Assembly (NCBI GenBank): GCA_037043235.1
Contig: JAWRVZ010000079.1
Span: 472,001 to 536,000, forward strand
Reading direction: 5' to 3'
Length of the DNA: 64,000 nt
Origin: Rhodeus uyekii
Lineage: Eukaryota > Chordata > Actinopteri > Cypriniformes > Acheilognathidae
Shown here: one piece after another, positions 1-12,900 of the stretch
How positions within the stretch are numbered: position 1 is the first letter of the stretch
Layout: every line of letters begins with the position of its first letter
Position numbers and translations under genes: made by a program
The notes under the pieces: model-generated
The model's input: the letters and a program-made list of their open reading frames with translations, nothing else
Told to the model about the DNA's origin: nothing
Databases searched by the model: none

Positions 1-41
1 CATGTAATTCCAAAGTTACTTATCAGTAGAAAGTTTATTAG

Positions 42-436
42 TGTCAGTCTCGTTGAGTTGTTGTCGAAGTCTTGTCATGTTCCACTTCCGGGTCATGTCG
101 GTGTACCTTTCCGTGCCCTTGTGTCACCTGTCTTGTTAATCACTTACCTTGTCAAGTCTTGTCGTGTTTCCCCAATGTGTGATCGCTATAAAAGCCCTCC
201 TGTTTTCCCATGTCTTTGTCTCTTGTTGACGTTATGTCGTGGATGTCTAAACAAAATACTGAAACAAACCAAAACTCGGGATCTTGGAACACACGTGTAG
301 ATGTTCCGTGTTCCAAGATCCCGAGATTTGGTTTGTTTCAGTATTTTGTTTCGAGTTTGTAAATAAAGATTTTCAGTTTGGAGCCTGCATCTCCTCGCCT
401 TTGTCTCCGCATCGCACACGCACCACGCCTATGACA
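42..436 (+). mobile_element. Solo LTR (family A, copy 1)
   Basis: A 395-bp unit begins TGTCAG and ends ATGACA, flanked by perfect 5-bp target duplications ATTAG (37-41 and 437-441). It carries a TATAAAA box (about 187-193) and an AATAAA signal (362-367), the U3-R-U5 layout of a retroelement LTR. It shares CTCCTCG...CTCCGCATCGCAC near its end with the units at 13186 and 49919, so these are one family. No internal coding region remains: a recombination relic. The 5-bp duplication fits Gypsy-like elements; the class is inferred. Confidence 0.85.
252..348. repeat. 41-bp inverted repeat (hairpin) inside solo LTR
   Basis: Arms 252-292 and 308-348 are reverse complements over 41 bp with one mismatch seen by eye, separated by a 15-nt loop. 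The sister LTR copies at 13186 and 49919 lack this stretch, so it is either a small foldback insertion or a subfamily innovation lying between the TATA box and the poly(A) signal. Confidence 0.85.
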
Positions 437-1385
437 ATTAGTGGTCCGTCACAATTTAACACGAGTTAGCAGCTATTAAGCAGACAGCCAACTCATACTC
501 TAATGTGAGTTTGCTATTATGTATATTAATTTACAATATAAGTATATTTTGACATGGTAGTGTCTGAAAAGCTGCTTATCTAATGAAATAATCCCAGAGA
601 ACATGCGTTTACTTTGTGGTTTTCTGTGCTGTAGTTAGACATAAAAGAACTTGATATCATATCCAATGAGAAGTTTTTCATTGAAGAAGTACTGGTTATC
701 ACATTTATTTATACAAGCAAATGTATACTTACATATGACCATAGCCAAAACCAGAGCACACGTGCACATCTCAAATCAGTAGAAAGCAAATGTATGTTGC
801 TGACAATGCAACCCAGTCTTCCTCTCTCCTTCTCAGCAAGGGAAGGAAGACTTTTAAAAAGAGCCTCCACAAAAAAACAAAATTTTAAAACAATCAAATG
901 AAACAGTGGTCATTTTAATGATAAAAACAAACAAACAAAGGTGCAGCAATGTAATATTTCCACCAGAATAGGAAAAACCCATCCAGGAAAACCTCTCCAG
1001 TGCTTTAGCAAATAGATCAATTAATCAATGTTCCTTAGATTGACAATGACGCAATTTCCTCCATCTATAGTTTAATGTCTCAGGTGAATTTTTACATAAT
1101 TAGCTGGCAGCTATATCTAAATAGCACTTTGATTACTGACTCTGTGCTGTTATCTGTCTTTCTTATTACAGTCAGCTTCCTTTCCTTTACAGGCAGTAGG
1201 CAAACCACATGCAAAAGATTAACAAGTGATAGAGAATGCTTAGCAAACATTAAACAACCACTGTTGAGTCAAGGGTGAATCTCTTTAAAGTACTTTACTT
1301 TGAATATTGAGTAAACAAGATGAACAGGCAATCAATATAATCCTATAAAACATAAATATAATGTATATGGTAATCCAACTGATCT

Positions 1386-1492
1386 GGGCTGAGCTTCGCA
1401 AAAAGCATTAAGGGCCAAGTTGATCGTAGAGACATTGGTGGCAATAGTTCTACGATCTACTTAGCCCTGAATGCTTTTGGGAAACGCAGCCC
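1386..1492. mobile_element. Foldback MITE
   Basis: Two imperfect arms of about 45 bp (1386-1430 and 1449-1492) begin GGGCTG and end CAGCCC, around a short spacer containing GACATTGGTGG. A partial relative occurs at 55823-55895 (shared GTTGAT.G.AGAGACATTGG-like core and GAGAAACGCAGCCC end). Confidence 0.7.
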
Positions 1493-2135
1493 TGGCCTCT
1501 GATTAGTACATTTAAATTGAGCAATTTTCAAGAATGTAAACTTGTTTATTTAAACTACTAGAGCAATGCAAAAAGGGGTGCTACTAGTCTTACTTGAGTG
1601 GTTGTGGAGGCCACGCTAGATTGATTGCTTCAGGTCATTGATCAGAACAATGGCATTTAACCTCAGTTATTGGTCCATATCAATGCACTACATCACAGTT
1701 GCCTGCCCTGAATTCTCTAAAGTTAAACATCAGCTGTTGACAAAAGGTGTAGGTTAGAGATCTCCACTGTCAGCTGAAAATGAACTACAGCTTTTGAAAT
1801 GTGGCACTGTGATGTAATGAAATGCTGTGCTTGCTTTGACTTTTTAGTGACTGCATCATGTTGTCTACCTATGACAGTTCATCAACCTTTACATAACTTT
1901 GCAGGAGTAGTATAATCTATCTCATTTTGATAGAATCAGGCTTGTTGGGCAATGTCTGAACAGCTGGACTAGTAGAAAGGTCAGCCAAAGTCCTGTTGTT
2001 TTTACATTTATCCAGGAGGTACTCTTTGCTTATGACTCAGATGTGAGAGCAACAATTAAACAGTAATCTGTGTCTTGTGCTCAAACTGCTTTTTATAATC
2101 CTCTTATTTGTTTTCTACCCACAGGAGGGCCTTCC

Positions 2136-3029
2136 ATGAGCTTTGAATCCAGCTTGATTCCCTTAAGGGGTGAGACAGGTACGATGACGTCCTTACACAG
2201 TCAGGGCCTAGTATTGGTGGAGTTTGAATATGAATATAAGGGCCGGGATGGCCAAACGGTGTCCATTAAACCCAACGAGCGTTACATCCTCCTGGCCAAA
2301 ACAAATGATCATTGGTGGCATGTATGCAAAGATGAACGAGCCAAGCCATTTTATATCCCTGCTAATTATGTAAAAGAGCTTCCAGCCAACATCCCTTCAC
2401 CTCTGGACTTCAGAGAGCCTCCAGCCCCTGATGTGAAGCTTGCGGTGCCTGACCTCACAGAGATCCGCAAACCAGATGAGGTGGCGATTAGACTTCGCTC
2501 CAAAGGCAATTACCACAAGACAGAAAACCGCATGTCAACATTTGGTGTTCCTTTGGATTTACACGAACCCCCTTCTTACAAACATGGCGGACCTACAGAT
2601 TCTCTCCTCTCCCTTAACACTGTTTCTGCCTCAGATTCATCACAGCAGAAGAAGAGGATGAGTCAAGCTAGTAATCTGCTGTTCGTCTCTCGGACTGCAG
2701 CAGCTGAAACAGTGTCTGATAAGTTTAGAGTTCCCAGCTTTAACCCAGCCGACCCCGTCCATAGACCTATCCCAGTCAAACCTGTGGAGCTCCCCATCAC
2801 CAAGAACCTAAATGACACCAGGCCTCATAGGAAGTCTCCCGAACTGGAATCCCCAATAGAGCCTGAAAGTGAAAGTTCTAGTTCAGAACCACTGCCATCA
2901 CCAGACTCTGAGAATATTTATGAATCCATATCGGACCTGAATCTAGACCTGTTGGCACTGACAGACAAAGCACCTGCTGGATTGCCAACCCCTCAGAACA
3001 ACACTTCATGTGCACCTCCAACAATTAAG
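2136..3029 (+). CDS. arhgap27: arhgap27 coding exon 1 (SH3 domain)
   Basis: 298 codons, ending phase 0 at a GT donor (3030). The exon proper probably begins at 2125, after a pyrimidine-rich AG acceptor. It encodes the SH3 domain at 2208-2382 (ALYDY-like strand VEFEYEY, the double Trp of DHWWHV, PANYVKEL). A long Ser/Pro-rich linker follows, with an SPDSENIYESISDL segment resembling the SENVYE motif of mammalian ARHGAP27. The first ATG after the acceptor is 2136; the second is 2184. Confidence 0.92.
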
Positions 3030-3885
3030 GTACAGTTTTAACTGTTTGTGAGTGTTGTGCCCCATACAGATTGAATCTATAATGCCTTTTAGATTCCTAT
3101 TCCTTTCCAGAATTTGAATTGAGATAACAAAAAGAATGTAGCATTAACTATTCCAATTTAAAGATACAGAATTGAAATGTATTGAAATTCAAATTAATAT
3201 ACAGTGGAGTTCACTTCTCTCAACTTCGATTAACTCGACAAGCCTATAATGTCAACGTTTTTGAAGTGGAATCGCCAAACTCCCAATTCGTCTTAGCATT
3301 TACTTATCGGTTATGTCGATTATCTTATGTCGCTGAACCCTAATATCTCGAGCACAAGAGACGGACAAATTTTCCACTTCACATGGTTATGTCGTGACTA
3401 ATGATGGTACCTAGTTCACTGCGCATGCACTGAGTTTGTGTTGCACATGGATCGCGGTCCATATGGTCGCTCTGTCAGTGACGCTTCTCTCACAGCGCTG
3501 TGCAGCACTCTCTGAAGTGAAAGCACATATCGTTCTTACACTTCTCAACGTGGGTCCACTCCCATCCCAAAGCCTCATCCTGCTTCTGTGTGCAGATAAA
3601 GCCCGCCCTGTCTGATTTGTTTGGTTTTCTCAAATATTTTGACATTGGTCAGTAACGAGCGAGGGTTAGATAAACACACACACCTGCTTCTGTTCTGACG
3701 TGCGCTCTGCTCAGCACCGCTGCGGATTGAAGAACCCGGTTATTAAAAGATGGGACGAAGCTGAATTTGTTGAGAAAGCACATTGGACAGTCAGAACGCA
3801 AGAAAGTATGCAATCTAGTACAGCGTGATGACCTCACGAATATGTTATGACTGTTTACACTGTGAGCAAAATTGTGTTCTTCATG

Positions 3886-3918
<33 letters not shown>

Positions 3919-6900
3919 GGCATATTGGCTGTTGGTTATCTCGATGCTTTTTTGCAACCCCCAAGGCCGTCGAGATAACCGGATTCCACTGTAATTGCAA
4001 TTTTAATTAAAAGTGAAACTTTGAATGAACTTAAAAGTTAAGTTTAAAGACCATACAGTATATGCCTTGCAGGACACAGCCTAGATGACTCTGGTAGATT
4101 GAAACAAGAATGCATGTTTTCAAATCCTCTTTGTAGCACTGGTTTCCCTTTCAAAATGTAACTTTTGACAGTTCCTTAAATGACACTGACCTATTTCTGT
4201 ACACTACATACACAACCAATGCTGATGCTGAAAGACGTGAACAATCTTTTGAGAACATTGACAACATTGCTTTTCACATATACTATTTTATACATTCCTT
4301 AGAGAAAAGTTAGATTGAAAGGAGTGTCTTCATATTACAGGGATTTTTTATTAATCCATTTCTCCTCGTAGAACAAACGAAGTGGCTTTTTAGATTAAAT
4401 ATTGACTTTTGACCTTTAAAGTGTGTTTTTTTTTTTTACAAATATATTCTCTCTGCTTGACAGGATTGGTAAAGACGCATAAATCCTTCAGTGGGAAAGA
4501 AGAGTTTAGAGTTTGTAAGAAGAGAAAGAGTTTATCAATGTAAATGTTTGGGAATGTTATCAAAGCGGGCCACTGGGAGGCGATGTTGGCATGCTGCTCA
4601 AAGTGACGGTACTAGTTTTGTTTTCGTTGAGTTCCACTTTAAACTATAATCTGACAGCAAGTGTACAGTACACTATCAGTGTTACTTGTGCCTAAAATCG
4701 TACACAATTTTGAGACAGCCATGATCTCGATGTGATCAAGTCACCATCAAAGACATATTGTCCTGAAAACAATGGGAAATAAAGGAGAGCCGCTTCTCAA
4801 TACGGCCTTCCTACATGACATCAGAACAGGATATTACAGCTTTTCCTACTGTGAGGGAAAGATATTTTGAGTTAAAGTTTACATGTTTTAGCATTTTGAA
4901 TCTAGAGACATTCTCATCCTAACAAAACCTACGCCATTACGTGTGCATAACAATATCCCATTATAGCCACAACAAACATTAAAATATCTATGTTTGCATT
5001 CACTGTAAGACTTACTCATGTCTCTTTACAGCTTTTCAGGGCGCCCATCCCATTTTTTTTTTATGTGCATGACATTTTTCAGGAGGTTTGAACACAATGT
5101 TCACTTAATAAGAGCTACAGGGCATGTCACAACAGGGTTAGGTTTTCTTTAGTATCAGCTGTCTCTTAAAGAATACATGATAGAAATGTTTGCATTTCAC
5201 TTCTAGCAAGTAGTTTTCAGTCAAATTCATACCTGTAATGCAATGAGACAACACAGTGTTATTTATTTCTGTATACAGCTTTAGTTGTACAGTTAAAAAA
5301 AAAGTATAATTTAGCTTTTTGGATGATATTGTTAACAAAGATCTTGGTATATGAGTCAGGCTTAGTGTTGTAGCAGCAAGGTTACTATTGTTAGCACAGA
5401 TGCTTTCAGCTTCTCAGTTTAAAAAAAACCAGTAAATTGTCCAGAAGATCACTGAAAGCAAGGGAGGGAGAAAGACAGAGACTGAGTATGAAAGAGGGAG
5501 GGGGTTTTGTTCTCATTTTCAAAAAAAATTGTCATTCTCAAGTTCTTTGGTAATTCAAATAATGAAATGTCATGAAACCACTGAAACATTGAAACTACCG
5601 GTAGGTGGAAGAAAGATAGATGGAGAGTGAGAGCGAAAGAGAGTATGAATGAAGTTGCTCTCTATAAATATTTATTTCACATAAAATGTCCATATTAATT
5701 TCATTTTCGTCACAAATAAATTTTGGTTTTGTCGTTGTTTTGTTTTTACAAAATTGCAGGGAAAGTTCATTCTCAAGTTCTCAGTTTCTGTCTCATTCCA
5801 AAGTATTTGAGTTATAGTGGACAGTGAAAGCCAAGAGCACTTTACTGAAACGTCTTTTCTTTTTTGCCTTTTGATTAAATATCACAATAAATAGATGAAT
5901 ACTTGAGTGTCGGTTCCATTCTTGTTTGGGAATAGTTTGGAATTTGTGTGGAAGTGAAGGGGAGAGGCACAGTGGGAGCGAAGTGCACCTGTATCAGGTT
6001 TCAAAGCCATTGTTAGTCTGTCTACATCAGTGTACATGACAAATGTTTCACACAAAACCAGTACTGTACTGAAGCTTTGGATCTAAAGGTCCTCAGATGA
6101 CTTTTTGCTTCTAACCACCTTCTCTTTCAACAAGGAAGTAAGGTGTTTTCTGAGACTTATGATTTATTAGCAGCTATAGGGAAATAGACAGAATAATATG
6201 TCAAAGTGCAGTAAACTGTAAAACTGCTTATGCTAGAAACCAGCATGTTTATAATTAAGACAACACATCAAAATGATATGGTGAGAAACACCAGTTTGCA
6301 ATATCAAGCAGCATAAAACACTTTTTTGTACAGCTAAAACAACTTGAAGCAAATGACACCGGAAGTCAGACACATTAAAATTACAAATGGCCCCACCCGC
6401 CTTTACCAGAAAAATAAGTTACATATATTTTGTCTAAGGCACAAAGACTTAAAAAGTCTTTTCATTCAATTAAATTCTAAAGTCAGGTATAGCCTACAAG
6501 GTTAGCCTCAATTCAGGTATTGAGTGATAAAAATGAATTTGTAATCACTATAGGCTCACTAAGTCAATACTAAATGCCTAGCTATGTGTAGGCAATTGTA
6601 CCTCTATTTATCCACTGGCAACAACCATGCGAACAGATGACAGCTGGTCCATTTCGTTTACAAAACAAAGGAGGAGTTCTTCCTGAAGGCCTCCAAATCT
6701 CATTTTACTGCTTAAAACCCAAACAAGTTAAAACAATTCCCACCCTCAAAGTGGCTGAATCCTCAGCTAACCGTGTCCTGTCCTCCTACCCTCAACGCAA
6801 CAGATGGCCGTGTACTGGGTGAAGAGTTAATTTAGGGAAAAAAACGAAATAAGGATATACCACTTTCGTTTTACACCGCAAGTACTACTCGCACTAAACC

Positions 6901-9900
6901 AAAATACGTTGTAAGTTTGGTAGAGAAAGAGTTAAAAACAAAGGTGGGTCGACGCTCCCTTGTTGAGTGGTAGTTTACCTGCACGAGGCGGACATGACTC
7001 TCTGCTAAGAAACAGGTGAATTCATCGCAGACGGCCAACGGAAATCAAATACAGGTATTATTATACTTTACACCTCATTTACTCAGTAGTGAAGGTAGTT
7101 AAGCGCGTGGTTTTTGGAGGTTTTGTTGATTGCAATGAGCGTTCGCGAGAGAGCACAGCTCGTGCTTACAGTGGATATGGTTTATTGTTACAAGAAAATA
7201 ATCAGTTTTGTTCGTAACGTCCTTTTCACAGTACATGGTTTATATTTAATCTTTTTTTTTTCTTCAACTGGAACATTACAGATACTTTTTTTTTTTGCCA
7301 TGTAGTCAGACATTTCTGTTAAACGATTAGCCTACCATGCTTTGCCAGTGTATTTATTTTACTTATTTATTTTTTTATCAGAAAGTGTCAGTTACCGCTG
7401 TTCTTCACTTGATTGATGTAAATACTCAAACTGAGGTTAAACTAGGTTTCCAGGTTAAAAGTAATAGTTTTGTGTAAACCTGGACATATTGATAGTATTT
7501 ATCAGAAATGAATACAAAAAAGCTTGAGAGCTTTGGAGCTTTACCTTTTAAAGTGATCTTTTTTTTAAATCTTTGTTATTTTGAGAATTATTGCATCTTT
7601 TCTCTCTACTCAGTCATTTAATTTCACAATTATTTACAGAAAGTCAACATAGACTGTCTGTTTTGCCCTCTCAATGGATTAGAGCTATCATGAGCAGATA
7701 ATGCTACTTGCTCTCTGAACTGTTCTTTGATAAGTTGTAAATCAGGTTTCAGATTGTTTATTTAAAGCCCTTCTGATTATTCCTTTGCACATTTGTGTTT
7801 TTTTCTTTTTGTGAGTTATGTTAAAAGATGATAAACACTGTCCCTTTTGGATATTAATATTTTGCAGTTCTGTATACAAATCTGAATGCGAATGCCATTT
7901 AAGTTTAGCTTTGTGTCCTCAACTTTAAATCATTTTTATTTACCTGCGTTTAAACTTTTATAGGGAGTTGCCACTCAAAATTTTAACTGACCAAGTTAAT
8001 CTGTGTCCATGTGATTTATTTTGTGACTAATAGTTGTCATCTGGTTTGATATGCATTCCTTTCCTTTTAGTCAGATATATTAATTTAGGTTTTCTTTTCG
8101 TAAGACCAGTGATAAGCAATTAAGAAATATCCAGTTTTTCCTGGTTTCTGTTTTTCTTTGTGCTGCAAAAGGAAGAACTGTTTGAGAACTGCGTGATCAA
8201 GAATCGGGTCAAATTACACTGGAATGTCAAGTCATAAGACTATTTTGAGACGTTAGTCAACAAATGATTAACCAAACGTTTCACTTGGTGAACTCTGATT
8301 TTTTTTAAAGATCTAATGTATGTAATTAATGGTTTTATATGAAATGTGATTAAGTACCTGAAACTTGAGGGATTTATTAATCAAAGTGTTAGCATTACAG
8401 ATGAGTTTTTCTCTAAAGCATGTAAACAACCAACAATAATGCAATACATTGACTGCTGTCTTCCTTGAATCCTTCAACACTTTATTGGTCTAAACTGGCA
8501 CAAAAATAAACTCCATTGCAGTTTCCTTGACACCAATGTTGGTGACTGTTTTGCTTTGAACAAAACTACCAGTACAATTATTTTTACATTTACACATGCA
8601 AAACATCTGACCACGCTATCATAGATAAGGCTCAGATCCCATCAGTAAGCCTTTGATATTTTGCGACATTTTATCCAAAAATTATTTGCATTGAGAAGTT
8701 TTGCAATTCTGTTCTGTTTGGATGCTATTTTGATCTTAATTTCATTTTTGTGGACTTCTAGTTTATTATTTTAAGTCTTTGTTCAGTTTCCCGCCACTAA
8801 TCCATTTCCATGGACACAAATGCTATTATCACAGCTTTTTATCATTTAGCTCATCACCATTGTGCATTTAAGTTTCTCCATTCTTCAGCTGTCCAGTATT
8901 GGTAATTGGCGATATGCACATTGTTTTACTTAATTTGGATCATTTGGACTGTTACTTGCTTGCCTAATATGATATCCGGATCTTCGTGACGAAGTGTAAC
9001 GAGGTTTGTTGTTATGGGAAGATGGAGGCGGGAACCGGTGAACATTTAACACTTTAATCACAAAATAAACACAAAACTAAAGAAAAAGCGACAGCCCCTC
9101 ATGGACTACTGCCATACACACATAAACAAAACACAGTGTAAAATAGTCCAGGCTTGATCCTCTGTCCATTAACACTTTTTTTTTTTGAGGTACAGATGAG
9201 TTCATAGGGTCAACTTTAAAGTGAAATCAGGCTTTTGAGGTTTTATTTGAATGACAAAACCCAGCCTGTAATCTCTTACCGCTTGATTTGATTACACCAG
9301 AAGCCCGTCTCACCCAGTTTTTCGCACATAGCTTGTTCAGCAGGAAAGAGGAAGTAATGGGAGAGACAAAATTTGTGATTTGAGTTTGTAAGCACTACTT
9401 CCCCTATTAGAATGACAGGGGTTTGCACCCACGATAACGTATTACTTGAAACTAGAAACTAGAAAACATACAATTGCAAATATCAGAATTTAAAGCTTTA
9501 GTTTTACTTCAAATGGTTGATTGTTGTCCATGGAACCTTTTGAGAGATCACAGGATGTTTCCTAGGAAGCCTATATGATTGTTTGTTTATTTTAATTAGC
9601 ATTACTCCACCTCAAGAGGAAATGATAGTCCCTCCACCCACGGCAGTTAGTTTGTGTTCCCGTTGAGCTTTCTTGTTTGTGTGGTCAAACTTGCGTGTTG
9701 GACCCTCAGGAGATCCCCTTTAGCTTCCCTGTCAGATAATTTGATCTGCACCTCCCCCTAAAGCCCGATGATAATTTTCGATTTCTGTGAATCTCTTCTC
9801 GCTGTGTACCTGCTGAGAATGTACACTTAGTAGTTTGGTGGAAAAGTGTTTCCAGATCTTATGGAGAAACTCTCGCTCCTTCTATATGTGGTCTGAGCAC

Positions 9901-12900
9901 AATAATTAGGGCCCCAGCACAGATGGTGTGAGGACCCTACTGGCATTGCTCAGTGTATTGAGTTCCGATTTGCTTTCTGGTCCATTTTATGAGAGGATAT
10001 TTTACTTATTTTTTGCCAAGTCGTTCGGATGGAAGTGAAAGAGGTGATCCTTAAGGCTTGCCATACGCTTATGCCCAGGCTGCAGACCTTTCTGAGGTTT
10101 CGTAAGGTAAGCGATAAACACAAGGTAGCATTGTGAAGCTGAGATTGGGTTTTGTGGGAATGCTGTGACAGATACGCAGGTAGGATGCTCCGGAGACTAC
10201 TATTGTTTGCTTAAAAGAAACTATTGTTTACCAATAAAATATTTTTTTTACTCCAGTTGAGTTACTGCTATAGAAGAGGTGACGCGTTGTCTGTGATTTA
10301 CTTTGTTTGTTGCCTTGAACTGATACCATAAATAAATTGTAATTTTTACATTCCTGTTTTCAAATCACAAAAGAGATTTTGGATGACAATCTAGCCTCCA
10401 TGGAACACCAGAATTTCCATATAATGCAAATCCATTTTTTGCGCTTGATAAGATTTTTGCATATAGATTTTTGTTGTTGTTGTTCTTCAAAGATGTCTAC
10501 AGCTGAAATGTCAAGCAGTGAGAGAGCTGTGTGCATCTAAAATTATTTAAAACATTTTTGGTCACACTTTATTAGCCTCCAATTCTCACTATTAACTAAC
10601 TATTATACATGACTTTTGCCTCAATAAACTCTTGCTTATTAATAGTTCGTAAGATAGTTTAAGAGGGTTAAGGCATGTAGAATATTCTCATGCACAATGA
10701 GGCATTAATATGTGTTTATAATTACTAATAAACAGCCACTATCTTAGTAATATAAATTCTAATAAGCAACTAGTTAATAGTGAGAATTGGACCCTAAACT
10801 AAAGTGTTATACATTTTTTGAATTCTTGTGTAACACTGTTACTCAGTACATTTAAGTACTGAGAAATAAATACATGCTCACTATAGCGTTAGTGACTATG
10901 GTAACTACGTGCATGCTTATATATATATATATATTATAGATTTGTAATTTATCTGTAAATAGTCTGTTTACTACATTATAAACATCTTTTTAAGGGGTCA
11001 CACAAACAATGAATTTTACGTCATTTGGACATAGTTGGGTTCTTTTTCTTTTTTAGATGGCTCATGCCATTCAGTTTTTTGTGAGATGGCTGTACAATTT
11101 GGCTGCTGTCCACACTCCACCTTTATGTGTGTATCAAGCTCTTCTCCAATGTCTAGCGTGCAGCGGAAACCTCTGCCCCGTTATTCTGTTTTGATCTTGG
11201 TTTCCCTTCCCCAGTGAGTGAGCTGTACTTTCGAAAACTCATTATCTGGATGCATCCAAATTTTAGAAGGACATGGTATCCAGAAAAACTTTCACTTTGA
11301 CTAAACAAACACAGGTTTTCATGAACAGGGCCTGTTGTTGATGTTTTTCAGACCTCACATTGTGCATCCCTTTCAATGTCTGTAGGCATCCTATAATAGT
11401 TATATTAAAGAAGTTGTTATTTAGTCACCCCTCATGATGTTTAAAACGCATATGATACCATTTTCTGGAGTTGGCTATTGCAGAACGTCCAAGCTAATTT
11501 TTGTATAAATCTCGTATACATGCTGTAAGTTGTCCATACAACTCTGTATTCTTATATAAACTATATATTCTTATATAACTAGTCAGATGAGGTGAATAAT
11601 ATTAGTATTTTTCGGCAAACTTTACATTTGAGTGCAAAGACCTGTTCTGTTTGATTGAATCTCTCCATAACAGGAGAAAAAGTGAAATATGAAAGCTGGT
11701 GAGATTCCACATTAAAGTCTTTGTGTCTTTCCTGAATTGAGGGAGCGGTTCCAGCAGGATTTTCTCCCCCATTGGTCTCCGTTTTCATCAGGTTTCTAGA
11801 TAGATCTTTGTTCAGAAGAATAATAGAAGTTATTAATCCGTATTGAAGGTACAAAGAAAAGTTATTCAGTCAGGGGCATGATTTTTTTTTCTCTTTGTCT
11901 TTTGTTGTCTGATTAACTTTAATAAGTTGTTATCAGTTTAAGATTAATGCTGACTTTGTGTGCTATTGAAATATGCTATTTCCCACTTCTTTCCAGGGTT
12001 ACTGATGATTCTAGAATTTCAGTCAAATACAGACTATTTTTGGTGCACAATGTATGTAAATGTTTTTTTTTTTTTTAAGTGACACGTGTCACTTAAAAAG
12101 TATGGAAACCCATATTTGTAATTTGTCCACTGCATTTAACCCATCCAAGTTAGTGCACAAACATTAGGAGTAGTAAGACAAACTGTGACACACACACCCA
12201 CAGCGATTGGGGGTTCGGTGCCTTGCTGAAGGATCATCGCAGTCATTTCCTGCCTGTACTGGGAATCAAACCAGCGACCTTTGGTTTACTAATCAGACTC
12301 CATGAGCGCCCTAAATGTGCATTACTTTATTGACAAGACAAGGTGATGTAGCTGTTGTCAAAAAACGAAAAAAGAATACTAGTCACCGCAGCAATCACTC
12401 TCCCATCTGCCATGGGTAAAGTTTATGGCACACCCAACTCAGGAACTTGGGTATCAAAATGATCCCTGAACTGGCCAGTTGTAAATAGGACATGAGTGGG
12501 CATTCAAACTCCTATTTACAATAATTCCAATAGCACGTGAAGGCAGCTTAATGCATGGATCCAAGTGTTGTCTTTCTTGACTGTTTATGTTCACTGTTGA
12601 CATAACTGACTATGTTTAATAGGATATTCGCAAATACGGGCATTTTTGTGAAGAGCAAGAGCAAAAAGACGTGAAAGAGAGCTCAGTTCATTATTTGTGC
12701 ACACCAAACTTTCCACACAGGGTGCGAGTAAGGAATTGAGCTCTCTTTTGCATCTTCTTGCGAATATTTGAATATTTAAATTGACTAGGTTTACATTTTC
12801 ATTTTCATGACGATGCAGTACTGGCCTGTCAACTGTGTCGAGCGTTGTTTACAATCATGTTCTCACCGTTACAATTTATAAAAATGTTACCGGCCAACTG

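Larger units (their letters stand above)
1..2124 (+). other. Upstream region / probable 5' UTR intron of arhgap27
   Basis: No coding exon recognised. Holds a solo LTR (42-436), a foldback MITE (1386-1492) and otherwise unique AT-rich sequence. The region ends in a pyrimidine-rich AG acceptor at 2124, so an untranslated first exon probably lies further upstream. Confidence 0.5.
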
